A stretch of DNA of 64,000 nt from Saccharothrix sp. NRRL B-16348 (lineage in GTDB: Bacteria; Actinomycetota; Actinomycetes; Mycobacteriales; Pseudonocardiaceae). This document shows, piece by piece, positions 29,700-37,762 of this stretch (positions are counted from its first letter, which is position 1; each line of letters starts with the position of its first letter). A program made the translations under genes and the position numbers. The stretch spans positions 124,001-188,000 of the forward strand of contig NZ_LGED01000211.1 of NCBI RefSeq assembly GCF_001280085.1. Direction: 5' to 3'. The notes below the pieces were generated by a model. The model did no database searches, had not been told where the DNA came from, and saw only the letters and a list, made by a program, of their open reading frames with translations.

Positions 29700-31096
29700 A
29701 CCGCGCGGAACGGCTGCGCGAGGCGTTCACCAGCGGGCGCGGCGCGCACTGGCACCCCACCGACGCGTTGGTGCGGGGTCTCGCGCTGGGCATCGGGATG
29801 GTGGTGCTCGGCGGCCTGCTGCACGAGGTCGAGCTGGTCCTGTTCGGCGCGCCGTTGCTGCTCTCGACGCTGTTGGCGCTGGTCACGCCCGTCGTGGGCA
29901 CGCCGCAGGTGCGGGTGCGCGGGCTGCCGCGCACGGGCGAGATCGGCGCGGCCAAGTCGGTGGTGGAGGTCGACCCGGGCCTGGGCGCCGAGGTGATGGC
30001 GATCCGGCTGCCCGGCGTCGGCGAGGGCATCGGCCCGGTGCACCTGGTGTCCGCGTCGGTGCGGGAGATCGAGGTCGTGCTGCGGCGTGACGCGTGGGGC
30101 GAGGGCGTCGACCTGCGGCCGGACCACCTGGTGGCGGGGCCGGACGCGTTGTTCGTGCACGGTCCGGTCACGGCGGCCGAGCGCGGCCGGGTGATCCTGC
30201 CGCCCGTCGAGGCGCTGCCCGCCGGTCTGCTGCCCGCGCGGGCCGTGGGCCTGGTCGGTGCGCACCGGGCGCGGCGGCCGGGCGACTCGGTGGAGCTGCG
30301 CGACATCCGGGCGTTCCAGCCGGGCGACCGGCTGCGGCGGATCGACTGGCGGGTGTCGTTGCGCGCCAGCGGCATGGCCGGGTCGGCCGAGGGCACGAAC
30401 CTGCACGTCCGCGAGCACCACGCGGAGGCGGACGCGGACGTGGTGTTGGCGTTGGACACGCGGCACGACGTCGGCGCGGAGCTGGGTGACTGGTCGTCGC
30501 CGGTGCGGGCCACGTCGGGCCTGGTCTTCGGGCGGTCGCTCGGCGAGTGGTCGTTGACGGCGCGCGGCACGACGGTCCGGCCCGGCGGCAGCCTGGACCT
30601 GGCCGTGCGGGCGGCGGCGTCGTTGGCGGCGGGGTACCTGCGGCAGGGCGACCGGGTGGGCCTGGTCGACCTCGGCCGGCCGCAACTCGGGGCACGGGCG
30701 GGCGCGGGACGGCGGCAGCTGCTGCGGCTGCGCAACCAGCTCGTGGTGTGCGCGCGGTCGGCCGGGTGGGCGCAGCGGCCCGTGCTGCGGCCGGAGCAGG
30801 TGCCGCACGGCGCGCTGGTGGTGGTGCTGTCGCCGTTCCTGGACGCCGAGGTGGTGGAGCTGGCCGTGCACGCCGCGCGGCGGGGCAACCTCGTGCTTGC
30901 GGTGGACGTGCTGCCGTCGCCGTTGCGGGCCGACCCGGAGACGCCGTGGGGCGAGACCGCGTTGAAGGTGATCCGGCTGGAGCACGACGTGCGGCTGGAG
31001 GCGATGCGGCAGCACGGCGTGGCGGTGCTGCCGTGGGGCGCGCCGATCGCGGGCGTGCTGCGTGCCGCCCGCACGGCCCGGCGGGTGTCCCGATGA
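29696..31096 (+). CDS. DUF58 domain protein
   Basis: A 466-residue protein with two N-terminal membrane segments (about 28-65), an intermediate beta-rich region, and a C-terminal DUF58 domain recognisable by PGDRLRRIDWRVSLR near residue 215 and a von Willebrand A-like fold after it (ADADVVLALDTRHDVG). It is the usual partner of the upstream MoxR ATPase. GTG start at 29696 overlaps the moxR stop by four bases. A 22-bp repeat hairpin follows four bases after the stop, splitting the operon from the last gene. Confidence 0.9.
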
Positions 31097-31099
31097 CGC

Positions 31100-31246
31100 G
31101 AACGTTCAACTCGGGTGTTCTGAACGTAGGACACGCGCGTTCCGAACGTAGGACACGCGCGAGAGTCCTACGTTCACGCCGCGCGTGTCCTACGTTCGGA
31201 ACGACCGTGTCCTACGTTCGCGTACCCCGAGTTCAACGTTCAGGAC
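31100..31246. repeat. 22-bp repeat family, inverted copy 2
   Basis: Left half reads the repeat in the minus direction (TTCAACTCGGG, then two GAACGTAGGACACGCGC units). The right half reads it in the plus direction (GTGTCCTACGTTCGGAAC units, ending CCGAGTTCAACGTTCAGGAC). The two halves can pair along roughly 60 bp. Unlike the other copies it lies inside a set of co-directional genes (DUF58 to the next membrane protein), where it could attenuate or process the transcript. Confidence 0.85.
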
Positions 31247-31255
31247 GGGGGAGCG

Positions 31256-31762
31256 GTGCGGGCTGAGCTGGGCGCCGGGCTGCCGGCGTGGGTGTTGCGG
31301 GCGGCCATCGGGGTGGTCGCGGCCGGAGTGGCGTGGGTGCTCGCGGTCAACGGGGTCGAGTGGCCCGCGCTCGCCCTGTACGGGGCGCTGGTCGTCGCGG
31401 CGGCGGCGATACCGGCGTCCGCCGCGGTTGCGCTGATCATCGGGTTCCCGGCGGCGGCGATGGTGGTCACGACCGACGAGCCGTCCTGGCCCGGCGTGTT
31501 CGCGCTGGTCGTGCTCCTGCACCTGCTGCACGTGCTGTCCGCCTACGCGGCGGTCCTCCCCGGCGGGTCGCGCGTTCACCTGGATGCACTAAAGGCGCCG
31601 GCGAAGAGGTTCGCCGTCGTGCAACTCTCCGTGCTCGCCTTCGCGGTCGTGGTCCTCCTCCTGCCGGTCGGCCGAACGGACGCGGTGGTCGAGGTGGTCG
31701 GCCTCGTCTGCGCCGTCGGACTGGTCGTCGGCGCGGTGCTCCTGATGCGCCGGAAAGGCTGA
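31256..31762 (+). CDS. Small integral membrane protein
   Basis: A 168-residue protein, almost entirely hydrophobic, with about five predicted membrane segments (for example LRAAIGVVAAGVAWVLAV and AVVQLSVLAFAVVVLLLPVG) and a short basic C-terminus. No named family is recognised. It follows the DUF58 gene on the same strand and is probably the last gene of that operon, though the repeat hairpin stands between them. The GTG at 31256 follows GGGGGAGCG. Confidence 0.75.
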   Translation: MRAELGAGLPAWVLRAAIGVVAAGVAWVLAVNGVEWPALALYGALVVAAAAIPASAAVALIIGFPAAAMVVTTDEPSWPGVFALVVLLHLLHVLSAYAAVLPGGSRVHLDALKAPAKRFAVVQLSVLAFAVVVLLLPVGRTDAVVEVVGLVCAVGLVVGAVLLMRRKG

Positions 31763-31932
31763 GGAACACGCGTGACGGACTCAGCGCAAGCTGACCGTCT
31801 GGATCGTTCCTCTCAGCACGTTCACCGAGCCGCGCAGGTCAGCGGCTGCGTGTCGGCAATCACCCGGCGACTGTGGTCACAACGGGCCCGCTCGATGCGC
31901 CGGAAAGCCCCGCCCGGTGCGACCATGTGTGT

Positions 31933-33258
31933 ATGGCTGCTGTGAAGTCGCAACCCACACGGATCGTGATTGTCGGCGGTGGGTACGTCGGCATGTACAC
32001 CGCGCTGGGATTGCAGAAGAAGCTGCGTTCCGGCGAGGCGTCCGTCACGGTGATCGACCCCCAGCCGCACATGACCTACCAGCCGTTCCTCCCCGAGGCG
32101 GCGGCCGGTTCCATCGAGCCGCGCCACGTCGTCGTGCCGCTGCGCAAGGTCCTCAAGCGCTGCCACGTCGTCACCGGCCGCGCGACCCGCATCGAGCACG
32201 AGCGCAAGGCCGTCACGGTCGAGCTCGCCGACGGCCACGTCGAGGAGTTCGAGTACGACGTGCTGGTCTCGGCGCTGGGCGCGATCTCGCGCACGCTGCC
32301 CATCCCGGGCCTGCCCGAGGTCGGCATCGGCATGAAGACCATCGGCGAGGCCATCTACCTGCGCAACCACGTGCTGTCGCGGCTCGACCAGGCCGCCAGC
32401 ACGAACGACCCGGACCTCCGCAAGCGCTTGCTGAGCTTCGTCGTCATCGGCGGCGGCTTCGCGGGCATCGAGACGCTGGCGGAGCTGGAGGACATGGCCC
32501 GCTACGCGCTGCGGTACTACGAGGGCCTCAAGCAGGAAGACATGCACTGGGTGCTGGTCGAGGCCACCGGCCGGATCATGCCCGAGGTGAGCGCGCGGCT
32601 CGGCGTCTACACCGTCGAGCAGCTCGAGAAGCGCGGCATCAAGTGCTACCTCGACACGCGCGTCAAGAGCATGGAGGGCGGCCACGTCGTCCTGGACGAC
32701 GGCACCGAGTTCGACTCGGACACCATCATCTGGACCGCGGGCATGAAGGCCAACCCGATGCTGCGCAACACCGACCTGCCGCTCGACGAGCGCGGCCGCG
32801 TCCGGTGCACGGCGGCGATGCAGGTCGTGGGCCTGCCGGGCGTCTGGGCCGCGGGCGACTGCTCGGCCGTGCCGGACCTGTCGCGCACCGAGGAGGACCC
32901 GACGGCGACGTGCGTGCCCAACGCGCAGCACGCCATCCGCCAGTCCAAGCTCCTGGCCAAGAACATCGTGGCCAGCCTCCGCGGCAAGCAGCCCAAGGAG
33001 TACGAGCACAAGTACCTGGGCTCGGTCGCGGGCCTCGGCCTCTACAAGGGCGTGGCCGACGTGTTCGGCCTGCGGTTCAAGGGCGTCGTCGCCTGGTTCA
33101 TGCACCGCAGCTACCACGTGATGTTCATGCCGACGGTCAACCGCAAGTTCCGGGTGTTCGTGGACTGGACGCAGGCGCTGTTCTCGGGCCGCGAGGTCGT
33201 CGCCCTCGGCCAGATCCACGAGCCGAAGGCCGAGTTCGACCGGGCCACCAAGAGCTGA
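31933..33258 (+). CDS. ndh: Type II NADH dehydrogenase
   Basis: A 441-residue flavoprotein that oxidises NADH and reduces menaquinone without pumping protons. The FAD motif is VIVGGGYVGMYTA near the start and the NADH motif VVIGGGFAGIETL near 170. GVWAAGDCSAVP marks the FAD phosphate site, and the C-terminus is amphipathic and basic (WFMHRSYHVMFMP) for membrane association. The ATG at 31933 is chosen because family members start with a short tail before the Rossmann fold; no strong ribosome binding site is visible, and a longer start at 31873 is possible. A terminator follows. Confidence 0.93.
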   Translation: MAAVKSQPTRIVIVGGGYVGMYTALGLQKKLRSGEASVTVIDPQPHMTYQPFLPEAAAGSIEPRHVVVPLRKVLKRCHVVTGRATRIEHERKAVTVELADGHVEEFEYDVLVSALGAISRTLPIPGLPEVGIGMKTIGEAIYLRNHVLSRLDQAASTNDPDLRKRLLSFVVIGGGFAGIETLAELEDMARYALRYYEGLKQEDMHWVLVEATGRIMPEVSARLGVYTVEQLEKRGIKCYLDTRVKSMEGGHVVLDDGTEFDSDTIIWTAGMKANPMLRNTDLPLDERGRVRCTAAMQVVGLPGVWAAGDCSAVPDLSRTEEDPTATCVPNAQHAIRQSKLLAKNIVASLRGKQPKEYEHKYLGSVAGLGLYKGVADVFGLRFKGVVAWFMHRSYHVMFMPTVNRKFRVFVDWTQALFSGREVVALGQIHEPKAEFDRATKS

Positions 33259-33264
33259 GCGCGA

Positions 33265-33313
33265 ACGGCCCCGCGCACGCTGCGCCGATCGGCGGCGGCA
33301 GGCGTGGGGCCGT
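33265..33313 (+). terminator. Terminator after ndh
   Basis: A 12-bp stem (ACGGCCCCGCGC / GCGTGGGGCCGT, one G-T pair) six bases past the ndh stop, with a 25-base GC-rich loop that contains a second small stem. It isolates the peptide/ATP-grasp locus from ndh. Confidence 0.6.
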
Positions 33314-33368
33314 CTGGCCCAGCCTTCTCACTTGAGCCCCCAGACGGGCTAACGCGCTGCGCGTCGCC

Positions 33369-33397
33369 TTGACATTGCGTAACGTGAACCCGAGAAT
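33369..33397 (+). promoter_or_regulatory. Candidate promoter of the peptide/ATP-grasp locus
   Basis: TTGACA (33369-33374) and GAGAAT (33392-33397) are separated by 17 bp, a good match to sigma-70-type promoters with a perfect -35. It lies 48 bases upstream of the peptide's GTG. The region from here to the peptide is unusually AT-rich for the window. Confidence 0.6.
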
Positions 33398-33444
33398 ACA
33401 GCTGGTGTATCGCCTGAATGTGTGATGCATCAGTGGGGAGAGAG

Positions 33445-33576
33445 GTGACCGCGATGTCTCTCGAGGAGCTGGCCGCACAGCTTCGCCGCGGTGAGATCGA
33501 GGATCGTGCGCTGGCGGAGTACTCCGCGGAGTACGCCACCGCCGAAAAGCGTTTTTGCAGCAAGAAAGACGACTGA
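33445..33576 (+). CDS. Candidate precursor or scaffold peptide
   Basis: A 43-residue peptide (GTG 33445; 40 residues if the ATG at 33454 is used). Both starts share the purine-rich GGGGAGAGAGG ribosome binding site. It begins with a helix-forming leader (MSLEELAAQLRRGEIEDRA), continues with an acidic/Tyr-rich stretch (LAEYSAEYATAEK) and ends in a short tail, RFCSKKDD. The tail carries Cys38, Ser39, Lys40, Lys41 and two Asp, i.e. residues that ATP-grasp and SagB-type enzymes commonly modify. The stop lies three bases before the ATP-grasp gene. Peptide-like size, leader-like helix and enzyme neighbours make it a RiPP-type substrate or scaffold by inference; no family match is claimed. Confidence 0.65.
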   Translation: MTAMSLEELAAQLRRGEIEDRALAEYSAEYATAEKRFCSKKDD

Positions 33577-33579
33577 GTC

Positions 33580-34698
33580 ATGACCGTCTCCGGGTGGGGG
33601 AACGAGACTGTTCCCCCACCCGAGGCCGCCAGACCGCTGAAACCCACCCCGCTGTTGCTCCAAGGCCAGGACTACCTCTTCCGGTCGCAACCCAAGTGCC
33701 TGGACTTCCAGGAGCAGGTGCACCGCCTCGGCATGGTGGACGAGGGCGACGGCAGCCCCGTGCCCTGCGTGCTGGTCCTCGCCCGGGCCGCCGACATGGA
33801 GATGAACGAGCTCTCCATCGCGCTCGCCGAACGCGGCATCCGGATGGCCCGCATCGACGCCGACCGCTCCGTCGACCTGCCGCTGACCGTCTACACCGAC
33901 CAGCCGCTGCTGGAGCTCGACCGCTGGCTGCTGCGCCCGCTGCTGGTGTGGCGCAGGCACTTCGAGCTGACCGCGCTGCCCCTCGAACCCGGCACGCTGG
34001 CCGGCGCCTACGCCGTCGACCAGTGGGGCGCGGTCGCCGACTGGCTGTCCAGCCGCGGCGACTGGGCGCACGTCAACCCCAGCCGCAACACCTCGCACCT
34101 CAACCGGCTCACGCAGCTCGCGGACGCCGCGACGTTCGGCCTGAAGGTGCCGCGCACCACGGTCACCACCCGACCCGGCCGCACGAGGCCGGGCGGCGGG
34201 CGGTGCATCGTCAAGACGTCCGGCCGGCACCTGCTGGAACCGCGCCCCGGCATGCAGCACGGCCTGTTCCCGCGCCCGCTGGAGACCAGCCGGTCCGGTG
34301 ACGTGCCCGAGTCCGCGCCGGTGATCGTGCAGGAGTACGTGCCGTCCGACACCGAGCTGCGCGTGTTCGTGGTCGGCGAGCGGTGCCTGGCGTTCCAGGT
34401 CGACAAGCTCGACCCGGCGCAGCTGTGGGTCGACCCCGAGGCGGTCCGCGTCACGCCGGTCGACGTGCCGAGCGGGCTGACGGACCGGCTGCTCGCGCTG
34501 GCCAGGCACTGGCGGCTCCAGGTGGCCGCGTTCGACCTGCTGGTCTCGGGCGGGGACCACGTGTTCCTGGAGGTCAACGTCAACTGCGACTGGCGGTGGT
34601 TCGAGCACCGGGCGCAGGACTCTCGGGTGTCCGACGCCGTGCACGAGTGGGTGGCGGCGCGCTTCAAGGAGCTACTGGGTGCGGGCAAAGGTCGCTGA
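33580..34698 (+). CDS. ATP-grasp peptide ligase (MvdD/TgmB-like)
   Basis: A 372-residue protein. Residues 1-51 are an unusual extension with PLKPTPLLLQGQDYLF and a second candidate start at ATG 33733. From about 60 the protein has the pre-ATP-grasp domain (PCVLVLARAADMEMNEL). ATP-binding lysines follow (GGRCIVKTSG), then IVQEYVPSDTELRVFVVG and FLEVNVNCDWRWFE, the metal-binding E-x-N motif found in graspetide ligases such as TgmB and MvdD. These enzymes form omega-ester or amide links, or attach amino acids. No separate transporter or protease is present. The gene sits between the peptide and SagB genes and overlaps the latter by 20 bases. Substrate assignment is inference. Confidence 0.75.
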   Translation: MTVSGWGNETVPPPEAARPLKPTPLLLQGQDYLFRSQPKCLDFQEQVHRLGMVDEGDGSPVPCVLVLARAADMEMNELSIALAERGIRMARIDADRSVDLPLTVYTDQPLLELDRWLLRPLLVWRRHFELTALPLEPGTLAGAYAVDQWGAVADWLSSRGDWAHVNPSRNTSHLNRLTQLADAATFGLKVPRTTVTTRPGRTRPGGGRCIVKTSGRHLLEPRPGMQHGLFPRPLETSRSGDVPESAPVIVQEYVPSDTELRVFVVGERCLAFQVDKLDPAQLWVDPEAVRVTPVDVPSGLTDRLLALARHWRLQVAAFDLLVSGGDHVFLEVNVNCDWRWFEHRAQDSRVSDAVHEWVAARFKELLGAGKGR

Positions 34699-35749
34699 GC
34701 ACGCGACGCTGTTCTACTCCGACGGCGCCGTGGTGTGGGACGACTACCTCCACCACCGCCAATTCGCCATCAGCGAGACCGCCGAGCTGCTGTGCCGCAA
34801 GTTCACCGAGTTCACCGACGTGGACGAGCTGCTCGCGCCGTTGGCCGAGGGCGACCGGGTGGCGTTGCGCAAGGTGCTGGAGGAGCTGGTCGAAGCCGGC
34901 GTGCTGATCGTGGAGGGCTCGCCCGAGCACGAGGAGGAACGCCGGCTGCTCGCCGCGTGGCGCGACTGGGGCGCGTCGGCCCGGCACTTCCACTTCGCCA
35001 GCCGCACGCTCGCCGACGCGCCGTACCAGGGCACGGAGGAGCACGACGCCGTGCTGGACGCCAAGCTCACCGCCGAACCGGCGCCCGCGCCGTTCCGCAG
35101 CCTCGGCCGCACCGCCGTGCTGCTGCCACGCCTGGACGGCACGTCGAAGTGGGCGTCGGCCGGCCTGCTGGACGTGCTGCTGGCCCGTCGCACGACCCGC
35201 GAGTTCGGACCGGGGCCCCTGTCGTTGACGCGGGTCGCGGAGCTGCTGGCGGTGCTGGCCGGTCCGTCGCCCGTGCGGCCGCGGATCGGGCGGTCCGGCA
35301 CGGTGTTCAAGACCAGCCCGTCGGGCGGCGGACGGCACCCGGTCGAGCTGTACGCGCACGTGCGGGGCGTCGAGGCGCTGGAGCCGGGCTGGTACCACTA
35401 CGACGGGCTCGCGCACGCGCTGGAGCCGATCGGGGTGACGTGGGGTCCGGCGGAGATGGCCGCGGCGGCGGGCGACCAGGACTGGGTCGGGCAGGCGCCG
35501 TTGGTCCTCGCGTACACCGGGGTGCTCGAACGGACTAGGTGGCGTTACGACACGTCACGTGCTTACCGTGTTGTGCAAATGGACGTAGGACACCTGTCCC
35601 AAACGGCTTATCTGGTTGCTACGGCAATGGGTTTTGGTATCGGCTTCACCGCAGCATTGCGGGATGAGCTGGTCGAACAAGCACTTGGCTGTGACGCTTA
35701 TCACGAAGTCGTACTCGGCCTGAGCGCGTTGGGCCCATTACCCGAATGA
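34679..35749 (+). CDS. SagB-type flavin-dependent dehydrogenase
   Basis: A 356-residue protein with a helical, winged-helix-like N-terminal domain (1-140) and a C-terminal nitroreductase fold (about 155-350). Hallmarks are ARRTTREFGPGPLSL, SPSGGGRHPVELY (FMN phosphate contact) and VVQMDVGHLSQTAYLVATAMGFG. Homologues (SagB, McbC, thiazoline oxidases) oxidise azolines to azoles in peptides, but a YcaO cyclodehydratase, the usual partner, is missing. The start is the GTG at 34679, with AAGGAG upstream inside the preceding gene. The last 70 codons (from about 35530) have clearly lower GC than the rest, as does the following DNA up to the tRNA. Confidence 0.82.
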   Translation: MRAKVAEHATLFYSDGAVVWDDYLHHRQFAISETAELLCRKFTEFTDVDELLAPLAEGDRVALRKVLEELVEAGVLIVEGSPEHEEERRLLAAWRDWGASARHFHFASRTLADAPYQGTEEHDAVLDAKLTAEPAPAPFRSLGRTAVLLPRLDGTSKWASAGLLDVLLARRTTREFGPGPLSLTRVAELLAVLAGPSPVRPRIGRSGTVFKTSPSGGGRHPVELYAHVRGVEALEPGWYHYDGLAHALEPIGVTWGPAEMAAAAGDQDWVGQAPLVLAYTGVLERTRWRYDTSRAYRVVQMDVGHLSQTAYLVATAMGFGIGFTAALRDELVEQALGCDAYHEVVLGLSALGPLPE

Positions 35750-35836
35750 GCGCAATAGCGGTTCGCATTGAGCCGTGCGGGCGACTTCTTCTGAAGTAGC
35801 CCCACGAACGCTCGGTAACCGCTTAGGCTCCCCGCT

Positions 35837-35910
35837 GCCCCCGTAGCCCAACCGGTAGAGGCAGGCTCCTTAAAAGAGTCACAGTACGGGTTCGAATCCC
35901 GTCGGGGGCA
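35837..35910 (+). tRNA. tRNA with UAA anticodon (Leu by anticodon), short variable loop
   Basis: A complete 74-base cloverleaf. Acceptor stem GCCCCCG/CGGGGGC with discriminator A at 35910, D arm 35846-35862 with a 3-bp stem, anticodon stem 35864-35868/35876-35880 (one G-T pair), loop CTTAAAA with anticodon TAA at 35871-35873. A five-base variable loop ACAGT follows, then T stem ACGGG/CCCGT and loop TTCGAAT. CCA is not encoded. The anticodon reads UUA (leucine), but leucine tRNAs are class II with a long variable arm, which this one lacks. So charging with leucine is uncertain. It is not the bldA-type tRNA. Confidence 0.85.
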
Positions 35911-36080
35911 CGTTCGGCGCCACAGAGACTTCACCCATCTGTCGGGTGAACCCACAACGGTGCGTCGTGCCGGTCAGCAACGAGTCACCCGATCGGACCC
36001 GCGAACGCCGTGCGGTCGCCCGTGAACAGGCATACCGCATCGGACTAGTCGCGGTGTCCGATCGGATGACCCGCCGAAGT

Positions 36081-37715
36081 TCAGTAGTCGCGGGCCCATT
36101 CCGCGACGACCTCGGCCAACACCGCCAGTGGCAGCGGTCCGCCGCCGAGCAGCACGTCGTGGAACGCGCGGATGTCGAAGCGCTCGCCGAGCGCTTCCTC
36201 GGCCGCCGCCCGGATCCGCAGGATCTCCAGCCGGCCGACCATGTACGCCAGCGCCTGACCGGGCGCGGCGATGTAGCGGTCGACCTCGTTCTCGATCTCG
36301 ACCAGCGCCAGCGGCGTGTTCTCCCGCAGGTACTCGACGGCACGCGCGCGGCTCCACCCGTGCGCGTGCAGACCGGTGTCCACCACGAGCCGGCCGGCGC
36401 GCATCGAGTCCATCGCCAGCATCCCGAGCCGGGCCACGTCGCCGGAGTACAGGCCCATCTCGTCGGCCAGGCGCTCGGTGTAGAGGCCCCAGCCCTCCAG
36501 GTACGCGGTGACGGGCGCGACCCGGCGCAGCACCGGCAGGTCGGTGAGCTGCTGCGCCAGCGTGATCTGGAAGTGGTGCCCCGGCACGGCCTCGTGGAAC
36601 GCGATCGCCTCGGCCTGGTAGCGGAACCGCTCCTCGACCCGGTGGGTGTTCGCGTAGTACGTGCCGGGCCGCAGCCCGTCCGGCGTGGGCGCCGAGTAGT
36701 AGGCGATCGGCGCGCCCGGCGCGTCGGCCGCGGGCACCGGCTCGACCTGGCAGCGCTGCTCGGGCACCCGCCCGAACCAGCGCGGCGCGGCCTGCTCCGC
36801 CCTGGTCACGGCCTCGCGCGCGGCGGTGATCAGCTCGTCCTCGGTGGTCCAGCGCAGGGCCGGGTCGGTGCGCATCCGCGTCAGCACCTCGGCCACGTCG
36901 GACGTGCCGAAGACCCGTTCGCCCAGCTCGGCGTACTCGTCGGCGAGGCTCGCCATCACGTCCAGGCCGGTCCGGTGCAGCTCCTCGGGCGTGCGGTCGG
37001 TCGTCGTCTGGACCCGCGCCAGCGCCGCGTACATCGCCTCGCCGCCGGGCAGCCAGCGCAGGCCCGCCTGGTCGTCCGGGCGGCCCTCGATGCCCGCGAT
37101 CACGTCCCGGTAGGCGGCGAACGCGGGCCGCACCACGTCGGCCAGCAGGCGTGCCCGCTCGGCCTCGAACGCCTCACCGCCGGCCGGCCGGGCCAACGGG
37201 TCGGCGTCGGCGGCCAGGTAGCGGTCCAGGTGCGCCACGGCCGCGTCCACGAGGTGCCGGACGGGCGTGCGGCCCGCCGCCGCGCCCGCGAGCTGCCGGT
37301 CGGCGATCCGGCGCAGGAAGTCGGGCACCGCGGCGAGCCGCTCCAGGTAGGCGCGCTCGGACTCCGGCCCGGACAGCACGGTCGTCGGCATGACCGACAG
37401 CAACTCGCCCGTGGGGGCGAAGAACGAGTCGGTGATCGTGTACTCGACGCCGAGCGCGTCGAGCTGGTCCACGACCGCCTCGGCCTGCTGGACGACCACC
37501 GCACGCGTCACCGGGTCGTCGTCCGCGGGCAGGGCACGCGCCCGCGCCGCGATGTCCAGCGCCCGTGCCCGCGCGGATTCCTCGGTCTCCACCCGGTGGT
37601 CGGCGAGCAGGTGGTCGTATCCCGGCACGCCCCAGGCGGTCGCGCCCAACGGGCCCTGCGAGAACATCAGGTCGAGCAGTTCGCCGGCCAACTCCGCCGT
37701 CGTGCCCATGCGCAC
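36081..37715 (-). CDS. DUF885 family protein (putative metallopeptidase)
   Basis: A 544-residue member of the DUF885 family, which is related to M1/M3-like zinc peptidases. The metal-binding motif is FHEAVPGHHFQ near residue 395, and EGWGLYTERLADEMG follows as the second ligand region. No signal peptide is present, so it is cytosolic. Substrate unknown; peptides are likely by analogy. ATG start at 37715. A short palindrome CTTAGCCTAAG lies 30 bases upstream (37745-37755) in a possible promoter. The gene follows the response regulator on the same strand with a 47-base gap, but a functional connection is not evident. Confidence 0.87.
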   Translation of the reverse strand: MRMGTTAELAGELLDLMFSQGPLGATAWGVPGYDHLLADHRVETEESARARALDIAARARALPADDDPVTRAVVVQQAEAVVDQLDALGVEYTITDSFFAPTGELLSVMPTTVLSGPESERAYLERLAAVPDFLRRIADRQLAGAAAGRTPVRHLVDAAVAHLDRYLAADADPLARPAGGEAFEAERARLLADVVRPAFAAYRDVIAGIEGRPDDQAGLRWLPGGEAMYAALARVQTTTDRTPEELHRTGLDVMASLADEYAELGERVFGTSDVAEVLTRMRTDPALRWTTEDELITAAREAVTRAEQAAPRWFGRVPEQRCQVEPVPAADAPGAPIAYYSAPTPDGLRPGTYYANTHRVEERFRYQAEAIAFHEAVPGHHFQITLAQQLTDLPVLRRVAPVTAYLEGWGLYTERLADEMGLYSGDVARLGMLAMDSMRAGRLVVDTGLHAHGWSRARAVEYLRENTPLALVEIENEVDRYIAAPGQALAYMVGRLEILRIRAAAEEALGERFDIRAFHDVLLGGGPLPLAVLAEVVAEWARDY

Positions 37716-37762
37716 CCCCTGGTCGTCGTGAAACCAAGATGGTACTTAGCCTAAGAAACGAT

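Noticed and set aside
33445..35749. Thiazole/oxazole-modified peptide cluster
   Set aside because: No YcaO cyclodehydratase or ThiF-like partner is present, so a classic TOMM assignment is not supported despite the SagB-type protein.
33445..35749. Standard graspetide (microviridin-type) cluster
   Set aside because: The peptide lacks the usual repeated T/S...E/D core motifs and the leader motif PFFARFL, and an extra SagB dehydrogenase is present.
35837..35910. bldA-type tRNA-Leu(UAA)
   Set aside because: bldA tRNA is class II with a long variable arm; this tRNA has a five-base variable loop.
37745..37755. IdeR/DtxR iron box (CTTAGCCTAAG)
   Set aside because: It covers only part of the 19-bp consensus, and nothing about the DUF885 gene suggests iron control.
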